Assembly: GCF_949628265.1 (NCBI RefSeq)
Contig: NC_088788.1
Location: 5,518,001 to 5,582,000 of the forward strand
Length of the DNA stretch: 64,000 bases
Origin: Cloeon dipterum
Lineage: Eukaryota > Arthropoda > Insecta > Ephemeroptera > Baetidae
Reading direction: 5' to 3'
In this document: positions 12,301-23,671 of the stretch, one piece after another
Layout of the letters: each line of letters begins with the position of its first letter
Position numbering within the stretch: position 1 is the stretch's first letter
Program-made: the position numbers and the translations under genes
The notes under the pieces: model-generated
The model's database searches: none
Seen by the model: only the letters and a program-made list of their open reading frames with translations
Told to the model about the DNA's origin: nothing

Positions 12301-15300
12301 ATACTAAATTTGCGCCCCATGAAGATCAAATTTACACCCTGTTCGACGCAAAATCTAATAGGCATCAATTCCATATTTAGTTAAGACCGATCAGAGCCAT
12401 AGGGCTGGAGTTATTAATTTTTTTAGTCCAAGAAACGTGTTTTTTTTTAATTTCTCGAGTTTGAGGGCCCGTTACGCGGACCCCTGGTGCTACCGCGCGT
12501 TCGAATCCTCATCTCATTGGCACTTACCAAAATATCTGGTGGATATTTTGCAATTGTTGGATATTATTGTTTTATAAATTAAAGAGTTCAAATTTATTTA
12601 TCTTATTCTATTTCAGGAGTCAGCACTTGGGCTGAGATTCAAGTTCAGGAAGCTTCAAACGTACAGTTTGTACCTCCGTCGTTTCCCTCATTCAGCTCCG
12701 CAAATCCTTTCGTTGTCCACGTCCAGATCAAGGGCAGAAAAGGTAAGAAAACATTATATTTATTATGTAATAACAAAATCACATGGTTCAACTGAACTCG
12801 GTTTTTAGCTACCAATTTTAATATTTTTCTCTTGAAATAGTTTGTAAACAAAATTTAGCTCACTGCTTTATTAAAAACCGTTCCAAATTAATTATTATTT
12901 TTGTCAGTGTAGCTGCATAATTTTAATCTCCCTTTCACTACTTCTGATCGCAAGACTTCTAGCTCTAAAAAATATCCCATGTAAAGTATTTCATCTAACA
13001 ATTTCACTAATGAACAAATCATCCCTCAGACGATCGCAAGACTAGCTTGATAGAGGGCTCTTGCGAGCCCCCACCCCTTGGGGTGCTTCGTAAAGCCGTC
13101 GAGTGCAAGGCGGCATGGGAGGACGGCTCTTCAGATGACAGCCTCACCGCCGAGCCTGGCTTCGACTTCAGGAGCGGCTACCACACGTGCGAAGTAAAGG
13201 CAAGGTCTACTGCGCGCTCCAAGGTCGTCGTGTTGATGGCCTGTCTGGTCGGCGCCAACAAGTGCACCGAAAAGCTCGCCGTCACCTTCTTCAGCCCGGT
13301 CGACATCAACGCCAACGAGCTCATGTTCTTTTCCCAAACCGCAGAACTCGTCATCAAGGGACCTAGCCAGGCACTCGCCAAGATCAAGGTAGGAGAGGAG
13401 CTCTCTTATTTTCCTCAATGCTGATTTTCGTTCGATCTATTTCTTGTAAATTTCGCTGAACCGTCGGGTTATTTTATTATTTTCTGGATTAATAATGCTT
13501 TGAAATTGCTTCAAGTAATCAAGTAGAACACCGTTTATTCTAAGCTCGCTCCTAAGAACGATTTTTGGTGTTTCAAGAAAGGCAAAAGATGCTAAATTTT
13601 CATCGAGAGAATAAAGTTTCGTTTTGAAATCTGTTTAGGAATAAAATTCATGGATTTTCTTTCCACTTTGAGTTACAGTATAGTGGAGGCGTCTCAATTT
13701 TAATTGTAAATTATTGGGAAAATATTAAATTTTATGCCCCTGAGTTTAAAACTGTTTTCACAATTTGATGCATTGCCAAAATATTGCTTAACTGTTGAGA
13801 AAAGTCTCCAAATATAATTACATTTAAATTATTTTAATCTTTTGATGACCTTTTATTGCTCATTTTCTTCTAATTTCTATGTAATTGTGAGGCAAAAAAG
13901 GCAATTTTCAAAAATTTGCCTTTGATCGCGCCAGGTTTTAATCTAAAATTAATTTTTCGCCGCCTTTTGACCCTGAATTATTATTTTTTTATTTCAAACG
14001 AATTTAATTATAAGAGAATAAAAATTTACTTTATTAAAAATTCGTAACTGATATTTTTAAATCTCCTATTTCTCTTATTTTTGGGTTGCATTATTTGCTT
14101 ACCACCCGTTTTTATTCATCACTGGTTTTTACCGCTCAATTTTTAGCGCAAGAAATGTAAAGAAATGAATTTTTCTATGCAAATCTAAAATTTTCGATCG
14201 GAGTGGTCCAAATTTCCTCTAATGTGTTCAGATTTTTTCTCGATTTATCTCTAACAATATGTTAAGTCGAGGTTAGGAGCAAATAATTAGAAAATTATTG
14301 GAAACTAAGTTGGAAATATTGCTTAAAAGCAATTGGTAGAAATAAAAAAAAACCTTGTCTATCACTGCATTAAATTTTATAAAAAATGCTTGTTTTTTGC
14401 AACCCTGATTTATTAATAAATTCAACTAACTGTTTATATAATAATACTAATTTTATATTGTTTGCAGATTGAGCCGGTTCCAGAGGTGGAGATAGGGTAT
14501 CCTCGACAATTGTCGCCAGACACAATCGCCTATACAGCGCAGCTCACGGAAGCCTTCTGGGCCGTGAGCTCCAATCGAGCATATGGACAAATTCTGCTTA
14601 AAATCCACTCCCCCGTCACAGGTGCGGTGAATTCGAGTTAATAATTTAGCATAACAAATAAAATGCATCTCTGCCTCCAGGACAAAACTTAGCCCTGCCA
14701 GTTGCGTTGGATAGTTCGAACGCGGACCCGCCCTCCTGCCCAAGCAAGTTGTCTGTGCTGCCCAGCTTCTGGGACGGCATTTACTACTACCGCACCGAGA
14801 TCGTCGGCACCCTCAGCGTGATCATCATGATAGCGGCCATCTCAAATCGTGAGTGTCTTTTCAGATTGACGTTTCAGTTCTTGAAATTGATGTTTTTCAG
14901 TCTACTTCGCCAACAACAGCTACAGAGGCTACGTGCCAGTTCCGGACCAGGGACAAAGTAAGTTTTTTTTTGATAATTTTCTGCTTAGGAAAGTATAATT
15001 TAATTCAATTAAGACAAAAATTCAGCTTTTAAAAAGTTTTTTCTTGCAAAATGCATAAATTGTTATTTTTAAAACTTAAAATCTTTTTGAGATGTTTCGG
15101 GAATTGCTATTCAATTTTAATATTTTTTTGCAGTTTTCTTGTTAAGAATTTCTTTTAACTGATGTTTTTTGTGTTGCAGGCAACTCTCCATTCCTGTCCC
15201 GCAGCACATCGTCGTCAAACGGCAACGCATCCTTCCAATCTCCACTGACCCCTGGTAAGTTCAAAACGCAAAATATGTCTTCCTTCTCTCAATCCTAAAA

Positions 15301-16298
15301 ATTCTTCTCATCAAATACACTTCTTACTCAAAAGTGAGGTTTTTATATTAAAATTAGACGCTCTAAATAAAAATGGCCAGGGTTGAGTTTGCTTACCGCC
15401 TGATTTTTTTCTCTACTGATTTTAACCACTAAATTTGTCGATTTTGAACCAAAATTTCATGCGCAGTAGTGATTTTTTTCCATTTTACCCAATTGAAAAT
15501 GTACCACTACTCTGTATTACAAAATACTGGTTTTTGCAACCCTGATTACAGCTCTCCCTGTGTCAATGCAAGCTATAATTTAATCTGATTTTGATTTTGT
15601 GCAAAGAAATTTTGACTTTTTATGGTTTTAACTATTTTATCGTCAGTGAGATAGGTGTAAAGATAAATAAAATATTAGAAAATTGTAAAATTCATTAAAA
15701 ATATTTAATTATCTGTAAAATCGATAATTTTTATCTCTACATTAAAAAATGCCTCTATTAAATCCATTGAATTTTTTACCCTCTAGAATAAGCGCGCAAT
15801 CAGCGTAATTAAAAATTTTTCAGATCATGTTTAATAATTAAATTGTCTTCTTTTATTTTCTTCAATGAAAATCAGGCTTTAAAAGAGGATTGTATTGTTT
15901 CAACATTGGTTCTAATCGTTTTTTACCTATCAAAATGTCGATTTTTCCCCCAAATAAAAATTTTAGTGGTGGAAAAATTGTCTAGTTTGTAAAATGCATA
16001 TCTTGCCCTCAATTTCCGCTAGACATTATTTTCAATCATAGCTCAAGTCGACCTCATGGTTGAAATAACTAACTAAATACCACAAACTTCAATGCAAGAT
16101 ATTGACGAAAAAATAATAGCTTTTTGTAATTCAAATTTTTCAATAACTTGCGTTTTTTTATATTGGCATTAAAATTGCAATATTTGTACAGCTAAATTTA
16201 TTCTCATTTTGATTTTAGGTCAGTACGCATACACGGGCAACGTGTACGGCAACCAGACGCTGGACACGACGTGGAACAGCACTCCAGGCCGGCGTTGA
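3368..16298 (+). CDS. Nup210: Nuclear pore membrane glycoprotein 210 (gp210/Nup210)
   Basis: Twenty-two coding exons: 3368-3519, 3711-3982, 4194-4537, 4902-5167, 5310-5622, 5788-5978, 6971-7466, 7995-8287, 8409-8610, 8745-8942, 9143-9526, 10188-10614, 10985-11172, 11281-11520, 11669-12038, 12617-12742, 13030-13388, 14468-14621, 14681-14848, 14901-14957, 15180-15254 and 16219-16298. They sum to 5355 nt (1784 aa) with all phases consistent; human NUP210 is about 1890 aa. A signal peptide (MRLICVIAAFIVFGSSS) precedes KLNKPRVLLPL and GGCYKWS, which are gp210 N-terminal hallmarks. A long lumenal region of Ig-like beta repeats follows. There is one transmembrane helix near residues 1699-1718 (IVGTLSVIIMIAAISNLYFA) and a short Ser-rich pore-side tail. 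Family role: the single-pass membrane ring of the nuclear pore. Introns 5979-6970, 9527-10187, 13389-14467 and 15255-16218 are long and hold no recognisable gene. Confidence 0.95.
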
Positions 16299-16693
16299 TC
16301 ACGTGAGAGGCAACGGTTGTGCTCGAAAAGTGGCCTTTGCTTTGCGGACTCGCTCATTGACAAAGAAGTGATAGTTTTAAGAGACACCCACCTTGCTTCA
16401 GAGTCGTGCCATAATTGTGTGGCGATTTTTTTTTTGTTCATGTTTTTATTTCCTCATCTGCTCATCGCATTTTTTGATTTTCGTAGCGAAAAAATAAAAT
16501 ACGTTCCTATTGCATCTCCACTAGTACCAACTTTGAATATTGATTGTGAATTAGCAACCGAACCAGGGACATAATTTTAATACTACAAAAGTGGAGCTGT
16601 GATAACGCCATGATGTGTTAGTCGTTAAGAAGAAGTCGTCGATTGTACTTAAGGAGCTGTTATCATCATTTTTGTACGAACAAATCTGCCAAG

Positions 16694-16699
16694 AATAAA
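16694..16699 (+). terminator. Polyadenylation signal AATAAA, Nup210
   Basis: An AATAAA about 395 bp after the Nup210 stop (16298), followed immediately by a second overlapping AATAAA-like hexamer. Another AATAAA lies near 16493. The opposite-strand URI1 signal is only about 50 bp further on. Confidence 0.6.
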
Positions 16700-16746
16700 T
16701 AAAGCGAAAAGAAACTCGTTCACTCATTGATAAACTGACCAGCGTT

Positions 16747-16752
16747 TTTATT
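16747..16752 (-). terminator. Polyadenylation signal, URI1 (minus strand)
   Basis: tttatt on the plus strand is AATAAA on the minus strand, about 150 bp past the URI1 stop at 16904. It defines a tail-to-tail arrangement with Nup210 in which the two transcripts probably end within about 50 bp of each other or overlap. Confidence 0.5.
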
Positions 16753-16903
16753 TCGTATTTGTTATATCGTTTACTTGACACTTAATTCGTAGAAAATCGA
16801 AAATTGAGGACTTCTCGGAGCTTCCAAGAACAGTAAAGGACACATGAAAAAGATGAGACGTTCAACAGTAGTTATTGTTATCACAGCATGCGGGGCCAGC
16901 AAT

Positions 16904-19900
16904 TCATTTCTTCATCCGCGACGACTTGAATCGGCTCATTTTCTTGGTCGGCTTGGCACTCGGGGCAGCGGCCGCGGGCGCAGCCTCTTCCGCACTCGCG
17001 AATCCCACTTTTTTCGTCGCTGCTTTGGTCTTTGTTACTGCTGCCTCTTTTTTCTCCTCTTCCACTTTCGCAACAACGGGAACGGGAATTTTTTCCACTA
17101 CGTCACCAAACACCTGCAATCACAGAGCCAGAAATTTGTTAAAGACCTTATTATAACTCTAATTTGTGATAAATTAAAATAGTTTTTAATATTTTTTTCA
17201 ACTTGGGTGAACACCAAGGCCAATAAAACGGTATCTAAATAATTTTGGGCTTTGATTTTATTTTATTTTAAGCTGTTTCTATAGTAGATATAATTTAATT
17301 TCTAGCACATCAAAAGTAACTAATTTCTCAGAAATTAATTTAAATTATTAAATTACGTTTATAAGGTGATAATAGTAAAATTTTCGGAGCGAAATCTGCA
17401 TTTTTTTCCAATTAAAATTTGTTATTGAGATGATATTGATGAGATTATCCCCAAAAATTTGTTAGCTAGAAGAAAACTTGACTATAATGCTCATCTTCAG
17501 TCTCAAGAATATTAATTTATTATTAGAAAAATATCAAATAAATCGATATTATCTAGAAAAGTGAAATAATTTTATTTCTTTTCGAGTTTATGTGTAAGTT
17601 TGTACGTGAACCTCTTTTTAGAAAAATGAAATGAAAAGGAAATGAATTATGAACTTGTACTGATATTTCCTAAATTTTAATTTCTTTAAAATAAGCAAAT
17701 TAGTGCTTTAAATAACCTGTTTAAATTTTAGGCTTCTTAAAGACACTTTATCCAATTTTACAATCCCAGCGATCCTTCTCTAAATAGATTATAGTTTTTT
17801 TAAAGAAATCTTGAGCAAATTAACAGCTTCAAATGCAAAACGTTTGCCAAACGAATTTGCCAAAAAACAACCATAGTTATATGTTTTGGTAATTTTCTTA
17901 TATAATTTTTTTAAATTAAATGCCTAATTTTATTCTAATCCATTTTTATCTCATTTTAATCATTCCAAAAATCAGATAAAAAAAATAATCTCTTTAAATA
18001 TTGGAACTATAAGTTTGGATAAAGGGGAATTTTGCTTTTTTAATAATTAATTAGAAAAAATAAATAAATTTGAAAATGATATTTCTGAGTCCATTTTTTT
18101 TTAATTACAACAAACATGTTTATTTTCAGAGTTTTTCTATTCATGAGATTTATATCTGAGTAAGCCAATAAACAAACCCCAATAAACAGAATAGTGTCAC
18201 TTATAGCGTCATTCTTGAAAACAATGGAAATAGGTTTGTATCAGTAACTAAAAACTCGGCAAAAAAAAATTGGAATTTAAAAAAAAAGCAATCAGGAAAT
18301 ACCAAGTAGGACGAATTGGCCAAAAATATGAGCAATTGTGTCTAAAACCCAACAAAATCTGGCCATAATTTTGTCATTATTATCAACATGAGATTTTTTC
18401 GTTTAAATTATAACAAACAATTGAAACGAAAAATCAAATAAAAACTATGTCGACGGCTAAAAACGAGAGCAAGGAAAAGATTTTTTATAAATCTATTCTG
18501 GAAATTTCGATTTAAAAATTTGATGACAATTTTCTGCTAAATTTAGAGAAATGTAGCATTTAAATTAGCCCTACTCAATTAATTTCCTGAAAATTTAATT
18601 TAATTCTGCTCGAAACTGAGAGATTATCTAATTTATTTATTTGTTTCCATACCTCCGGCCGTTCCACAGGCTCGCTTTCAGTGGCTTCTTGCTCGTAGTC
18701 ACTGTCGCTGCTCGGCAGGTCGCCCTGAATGTAGGAAAAAGGATATGAAAGCGTCGGCCACTGCTCGGAACTGTCCACTTCCTTCGTCGGCTGCTTCAGG
18801 ATAGACCTAAACCAGGCAAAATGTTATGTTAATTTTAAACCAATTGGTGATAATAAGTTAAATTACTCAAGCATAGGTTACTTATTCAGACCGATTTGAG
18901 CTTATTTAATTAATTTCGTCAGCTAATTAGTAATTTTCAGCCTCAGTTATTCTGTCTACGCTACGATTAAAGCTTTATCAAATGAAATCATCGAGTTTAA
19001 CTGAAGAAAACGCCTTAACTTCTGCGGAAACTCCCCTGCTCGACGTACAATTCACTTAAATCCAAATAAAATTATAAATTTAAGGATAGATAAATGTTAT
19101 AATTTTTTACTTTGGTGGGGCGGCGGCCGCGAACATTTCCTGAAAGGTTGAGTAGATGTCCGAGGGCGACTTGAGCTCGGCAACCGCGGCTTTCGCGGAG
19201 GCCGGCGCTGCGCTAGGTAAGGGCTCGACAGGCGTGTGGCAGAACTCGATCACCGACGTCTCGTCGCTGCCGGTCTCCAGGTGCTGAGCAAACGAAAGCC
19301 TTCTCGGCGGAGAACTACTGGCTGCTTCAGTCTGAAAAATAAATATGGAAATATTTAAAAATGGTTCAAACTTAATAATAAAAAATTATAAATCTTAAGT
19401 AGAGAGTTACCAAAGTTGAAACTGCTTGTAAATTTAACTAAGCTGAATTAAAAACCGAAAAAAGATTACAATTTCAATAGCAGAAAACGATCTTTATCAC
19501 TTAAAATGTTTTAAACCCAGGCCATAATTATGCTATTTTGATAAACTCAGAAAAAAGATTCTACCGTTTCAGAATTTACTTTAATATTTTCTCTAAAAGG
19601 GTTTGAAAGGGTTGAGAGGTGACCAGTTCAAAAGGGAAGGTCAAGACTGGTCTATGAGTGTGCAATTTTTTAAATTCTGGTAATAACGAGCCGAGATTTG
19701 GCGGTGGCAATATATTTGCAAAAAACGAAATAAACCGTAATTTCAATTTTAAAAATAGATGAGTTTCTCAAAAACGAAAGCAAAAATAAATCTTAAATAA
19801 ATTTTAACAAAAGTTAACTTTTTAGGATCTCTAGATTTTTAAAAAATATTTCTGGGTTTTTAAAGTCTTGTAAAAAATAAAAAATAAAAATGGCCCTTAA

Positions 19901-22230
19901 ATTCATTTGATTAGGCTTGTTGAGAGCTAGTTTGGAATTTACCAGCTTTTAATTATTTTCCATACCACGTGGCATTAGTTGGCTGTTGTAATTACAATTT
20001 TAAGAGCATACAAATTTTGTTTTTTAAAGAAAAATTTGTAAATTCGCAGTTTTGATACCACTTTTATTATTTGATACTATTTTAGAATGACTTAAAATAA
20101 CGGTTTGAGCAGGAGGAATTTAATGCATGCGTATTATTTTTGTTAAAATTAAGCCGGTAGTACTCAAAACAGATTAAAAAGAATCATTTAACCTAAAATA
20201 TTACACTTTTAACGATTATTCAGTTGTTTATAATTTCATCAATTTTGTTCTGCAGCAAATTCTAGAGGCCTCAGCCGTGAGATTTAAAGCGGAGGCTGGC
20301 GGGACCGGCTTAGTGGATTTTTTTCCTGGCGGCTGGCATGGCTGACAATACTTTAAACATGAAGTTTGATAGTGTTTAATGGCCCGTAGGGCCAAAAAAC
20401 ATTTTTTCTCCTGCACTGTTTAATTTTTAACCCTTTTTTCACTGGCGGTTAGTTGAGACCTCCAGTTAATTTTGAAATTAACTGTATTCTGACCTTATTT
20501 TGCGGCTCGGTGGAGCTGTCTTCATCTGAACTGCCGGAGTTGGAGGCGCCGTCGTTCCACATCCAGCCCAGCTTGACCTTCCGCCGCTCCTCCTTCTCCT
20601 CCTTGGGAGCCTCCTTCTTTTCCTCTTTGGGCTCGGCGGCGTCCTCGGCAAACTTCACTCCGCCTTTCTTTTTCTTCTTTGCTGGCGGAATTTCTCTGGC
20701 CGGCGCACTGCTCCGCTCAGACCTGTCCATCGTTCGAAGCTCCCCGGACCTTTTTGAAGATTGATTATTATTTAATTGGAATTTAGTTACTCAGGATTTG
20801 GTTACATTTCTTCCTCCAATTCCAGCTCTTCTAGCCGCTGCATTATATCTTCTGCCGAGGTTTCTTTCTTTTGTGATTCAGTTTCTTCCCTTTCCCGCTG
20901 TTCCCTTTTTCTTCTGTAGTGTTCTTTCACCTTTTGTCGGTGGATTTCTGGAATTTGAACCAGTTTGAAGTGATAATCAAAATTTAAAAATATTGAAGAA
21001 GTAATAAATTATCCGTTGCAAAAATTTTAATCCAGCCAGCATAATAAATAACTAAATTTTCAAGTTATTTACTTTTAAAAAAACTGCGAAAATTCAAAAT
21101 TGTTTAAAAGTTAATTAATTTATGGTACTCTGAAACGAAAAAATTAAAGAGATTTAAAAGAACACCAAACATGCTCCTAGAAAATGACTCTCTTGATCCC
21201 CAATCTTAAATAAAATTAAAACCAAAATCGGTATAAAGCTTCAAGGGCAAAAAATAACTTAATTTCTTATTCCTATGAAGTGTAACAGTTTACCTTTATC
21301 AGCCAAATACTGCTCGTTGGTGACGTACTCCTGAATGTCGTGTCCGGAAAACGCCTCTGTAAGACAATCCTCATCCTCCTCCTCCACTACCTCTTCGTCC
21401 GAAGACACGGTCTCGCGGCCACCCGCAATTCTGCCTTTACTGGACAACACCTTTTGGTACGAACGCAGCATTTTCTCTCGTTTTTTCAGCGTGGAAATCG
21501 TTTCTCGACATCCTGGATAATCATGAAATTATATTAAATCAAACGACTTGAGCATCTTCTATAATTTAAATGTGCAACTTAAATTTTACACTTAGTTGGA
21601 AAAATGATAACCAAATTTATTACAGTTAAAAATGGACTCATTTAATTTATTTAACAAGAAACAGGATTCATGTGTACACTCTGTTAATTTGCTACTTACG
21701 CAAAAAGACGTATTAATACGTAATATTTATTTAATGCTCATAAAAAACCCCTAAAATTTTGAAATGAATCCTGCTCTTTGTACATATACTTCCGATTAAT
21801 TTTCCTCTCTTACGGTTTTGTCTGCGGGTGCAGATGCTCTTAGCGTGGTGAGCCGAGCATTTGGTGAACCAGTTGTCGCCGATGTGGACGGTGACCTCGT
21901 TGGTGTTGGTCAGCTCCGCGTTGGGCAGCAGGGCGTGCTTGGTGAGCGCGATGTGCGGCAGCGACCACGACAACTCCCTCGGAAGCAAATCCAGGGTTGC
22001 GATCAGCCGCTCGTACTTCTCGATTTCGCCCTCGAGCCGCTTCAACTCCCGCTTGACCTCGGCCAGGTCCTGCGATGCAACAGAAAATTACAGTATTGCA
22101 AAAAATATAATTGACTCTGACGAGAAGGATTCTCTGAGTGAGGTCTGACGCGCACCTCCTCGACGCGAGAGGAGAACAAGAATTCCTTGTCGCCGTCAAG
22201 CACGCCTTTGAAAATCTGCGAATCTTCCAT
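16904..22230 (-). CDS. URI1: URI1: unconventional prefoldin RPB5 interactor
   Basis: Eight exons on the minus strand: 22230-22156, 22069-21814, 21512-21294, 20947-20806, 20749-20494, 19331-19111, 18806-18653 and 17113-16904. Total 1533 nt (510 aa); human URI1 is about 535 aa. The N-terminal half is a prefoldin alpha-type coiled coil from about residue 26 (DLAEVKRELKRLEGEI) containing the beta-hairpin motif IGDNWFTKCSAHHA, then the second helix with ISTLKKREK. A Glu/Ser-rich acidic stretch follows, then a basic-acidic coiled coil (EIHRQKVKEHYRRK; MQRLEELELEEEM) and a lysine-rich linker. The C-terminus VFGDVVE...KKMSRFKSSRMKK matches the conserved VFGDIVE / SKFKA end of URI. Known role: a subunit of the R2TP/prefoldin-like co-chaperone that binds RPB5 and helps RNA polymerase II assembly. 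The 1.54-kb intron 17114-18652 is plain AT-rich DNA. Confidence 0.92.
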
Positions 22231-23671
22231 TTTTCTGCGATGTTCCGTTCGTGAATTTAGGTGAATTATCAGAGTAGCGGATGAGGACGCATGGTGCTTT
22301 CGACGGTCAGCTGCAAATCGGCGAAAATCAACAAAACAATCCGCGCTAGTGCAGAGTTTGGCTCGACAGAGGGTGCAAGAGGCGCCTGCGTGGAGAAATG
22401 GCGCGAAAGAATTTTCGGGAAAATCGGTTGGTGCTCATAAAAGGGAATGGTTCGTGTGTATAGCGTCAATTGAAGATAATTAAACATCAAAAATACATTA
22501 TTAACGCCATTAATTTGATGCTAACACGCAAAAATTAGGAATTAGATTAGATTCAGAATTCAGATTCCTATCCGTTTGCGTTCTTTTCTTTATTCAGCCA
22601 GCCAATCAGAGGCGTGATCCAGCCAGCTGGAGTAGCGAGAAAAACCAAAAAAGCGCAGACCTTACGTACGCTGTTTGCCTCTGTCGCTGCGAGTGGAGGG
22701 GGAAGAGAGATCACCAGGAAGGCAGAAGACCGAGAAGAAAAACAACTGGCCGCAGGATTCACGGTAACCCATTCGCTACCATGTCTGACTAGTGAGCGAA
22801 AAATGTAGTTCGCGCTGTGCCGATTCTTAATAATTGCTAAAATCATAATTTAATCGATTTATCTGTTTGAAAGTCTTTTACTTGGATGAAAACCCAAGAA
22901 TTTTTTGCCCACTTAGCGACTTTTACTAAATTTAATATTACGAGACTCAGCCCGAAATTATATTTTTGAACTTCTAATTCTGCCCATCTTCTCTCCCAAT
23001 CTGACAAATATTTGAACATTTTTGCCCTTAATCTTATATTTTAATTTAAAAAATAAAACTTGATCAAAATTCCCAAAATTCAGTATAATTTACCAATTAC
23101 TATTTTCAGAATTTATGATTGAGCGTTTTATAAAATATCATCGGTTTTTGGGAATTTATTATTTTATTTCCTCTTACAAAGCGAGTCACATCACATGAAA
23201 TTTACCGAATTTACAATTGAAATGCGCGAAACTCGTTTGAATATAAGGGTTAACCTGGAAAGTTAAATGAGTTTAGCGTAGCCACGTTAAGACGTATCAT
23301 AAAGCAACACATAAAAACACGATATATCTGGATATGTAATATTTTACAGAGAATTTGATACAAAGTCTCGTACAAATTTTGGTTTCATCAGTGTGATCAT
23401 TTATTCAAACACAAGAGGCTAAAAATTCAGTCCCCACCGGTGACGTTCATTTTTGTATCCCTCGGTACAGGAAGCATTTAAAACTGTATTCTTCATACAA
23501 ATATCATTCTTACGATCACTGTACACGACATTTGAAGCAAATAAACACATCAAACTCTTAAAAACCTCAAAATCAGTGCGATCACATTTACATTTACATT
23601 TGTCTGGGTTGATTAAAGTAAGGAAACCAATATTTTATTAAAAGGTTTATCCTGGTCAGTAGCTCAGTCGA
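22231..23671. other. Intergenic: URI1 upstream region and cyclin E 3' flank
   Basis: The left part (to about 22800) is less AT-rich and probably holds the URI1 5' UTR and promoter. The right part is AT-rich and ends in the cyclin E 3' UTR, with minus-strand AATAAA near 23630 and 23400. Short open frames exist but none has introns in phase, recognisable motifs or coding-like base composition. No gene is called. Confidence 0.4.

Noticed and set aside
12470-12560. tRNA or tRNA-derived SINE in a Nup210 intron (gttcgaatcc box B-like)
   Set aside because: The flanking bases do not pair to form a T-stem and no acceptor stem or convincing box A is found. The motif alone is not enough.
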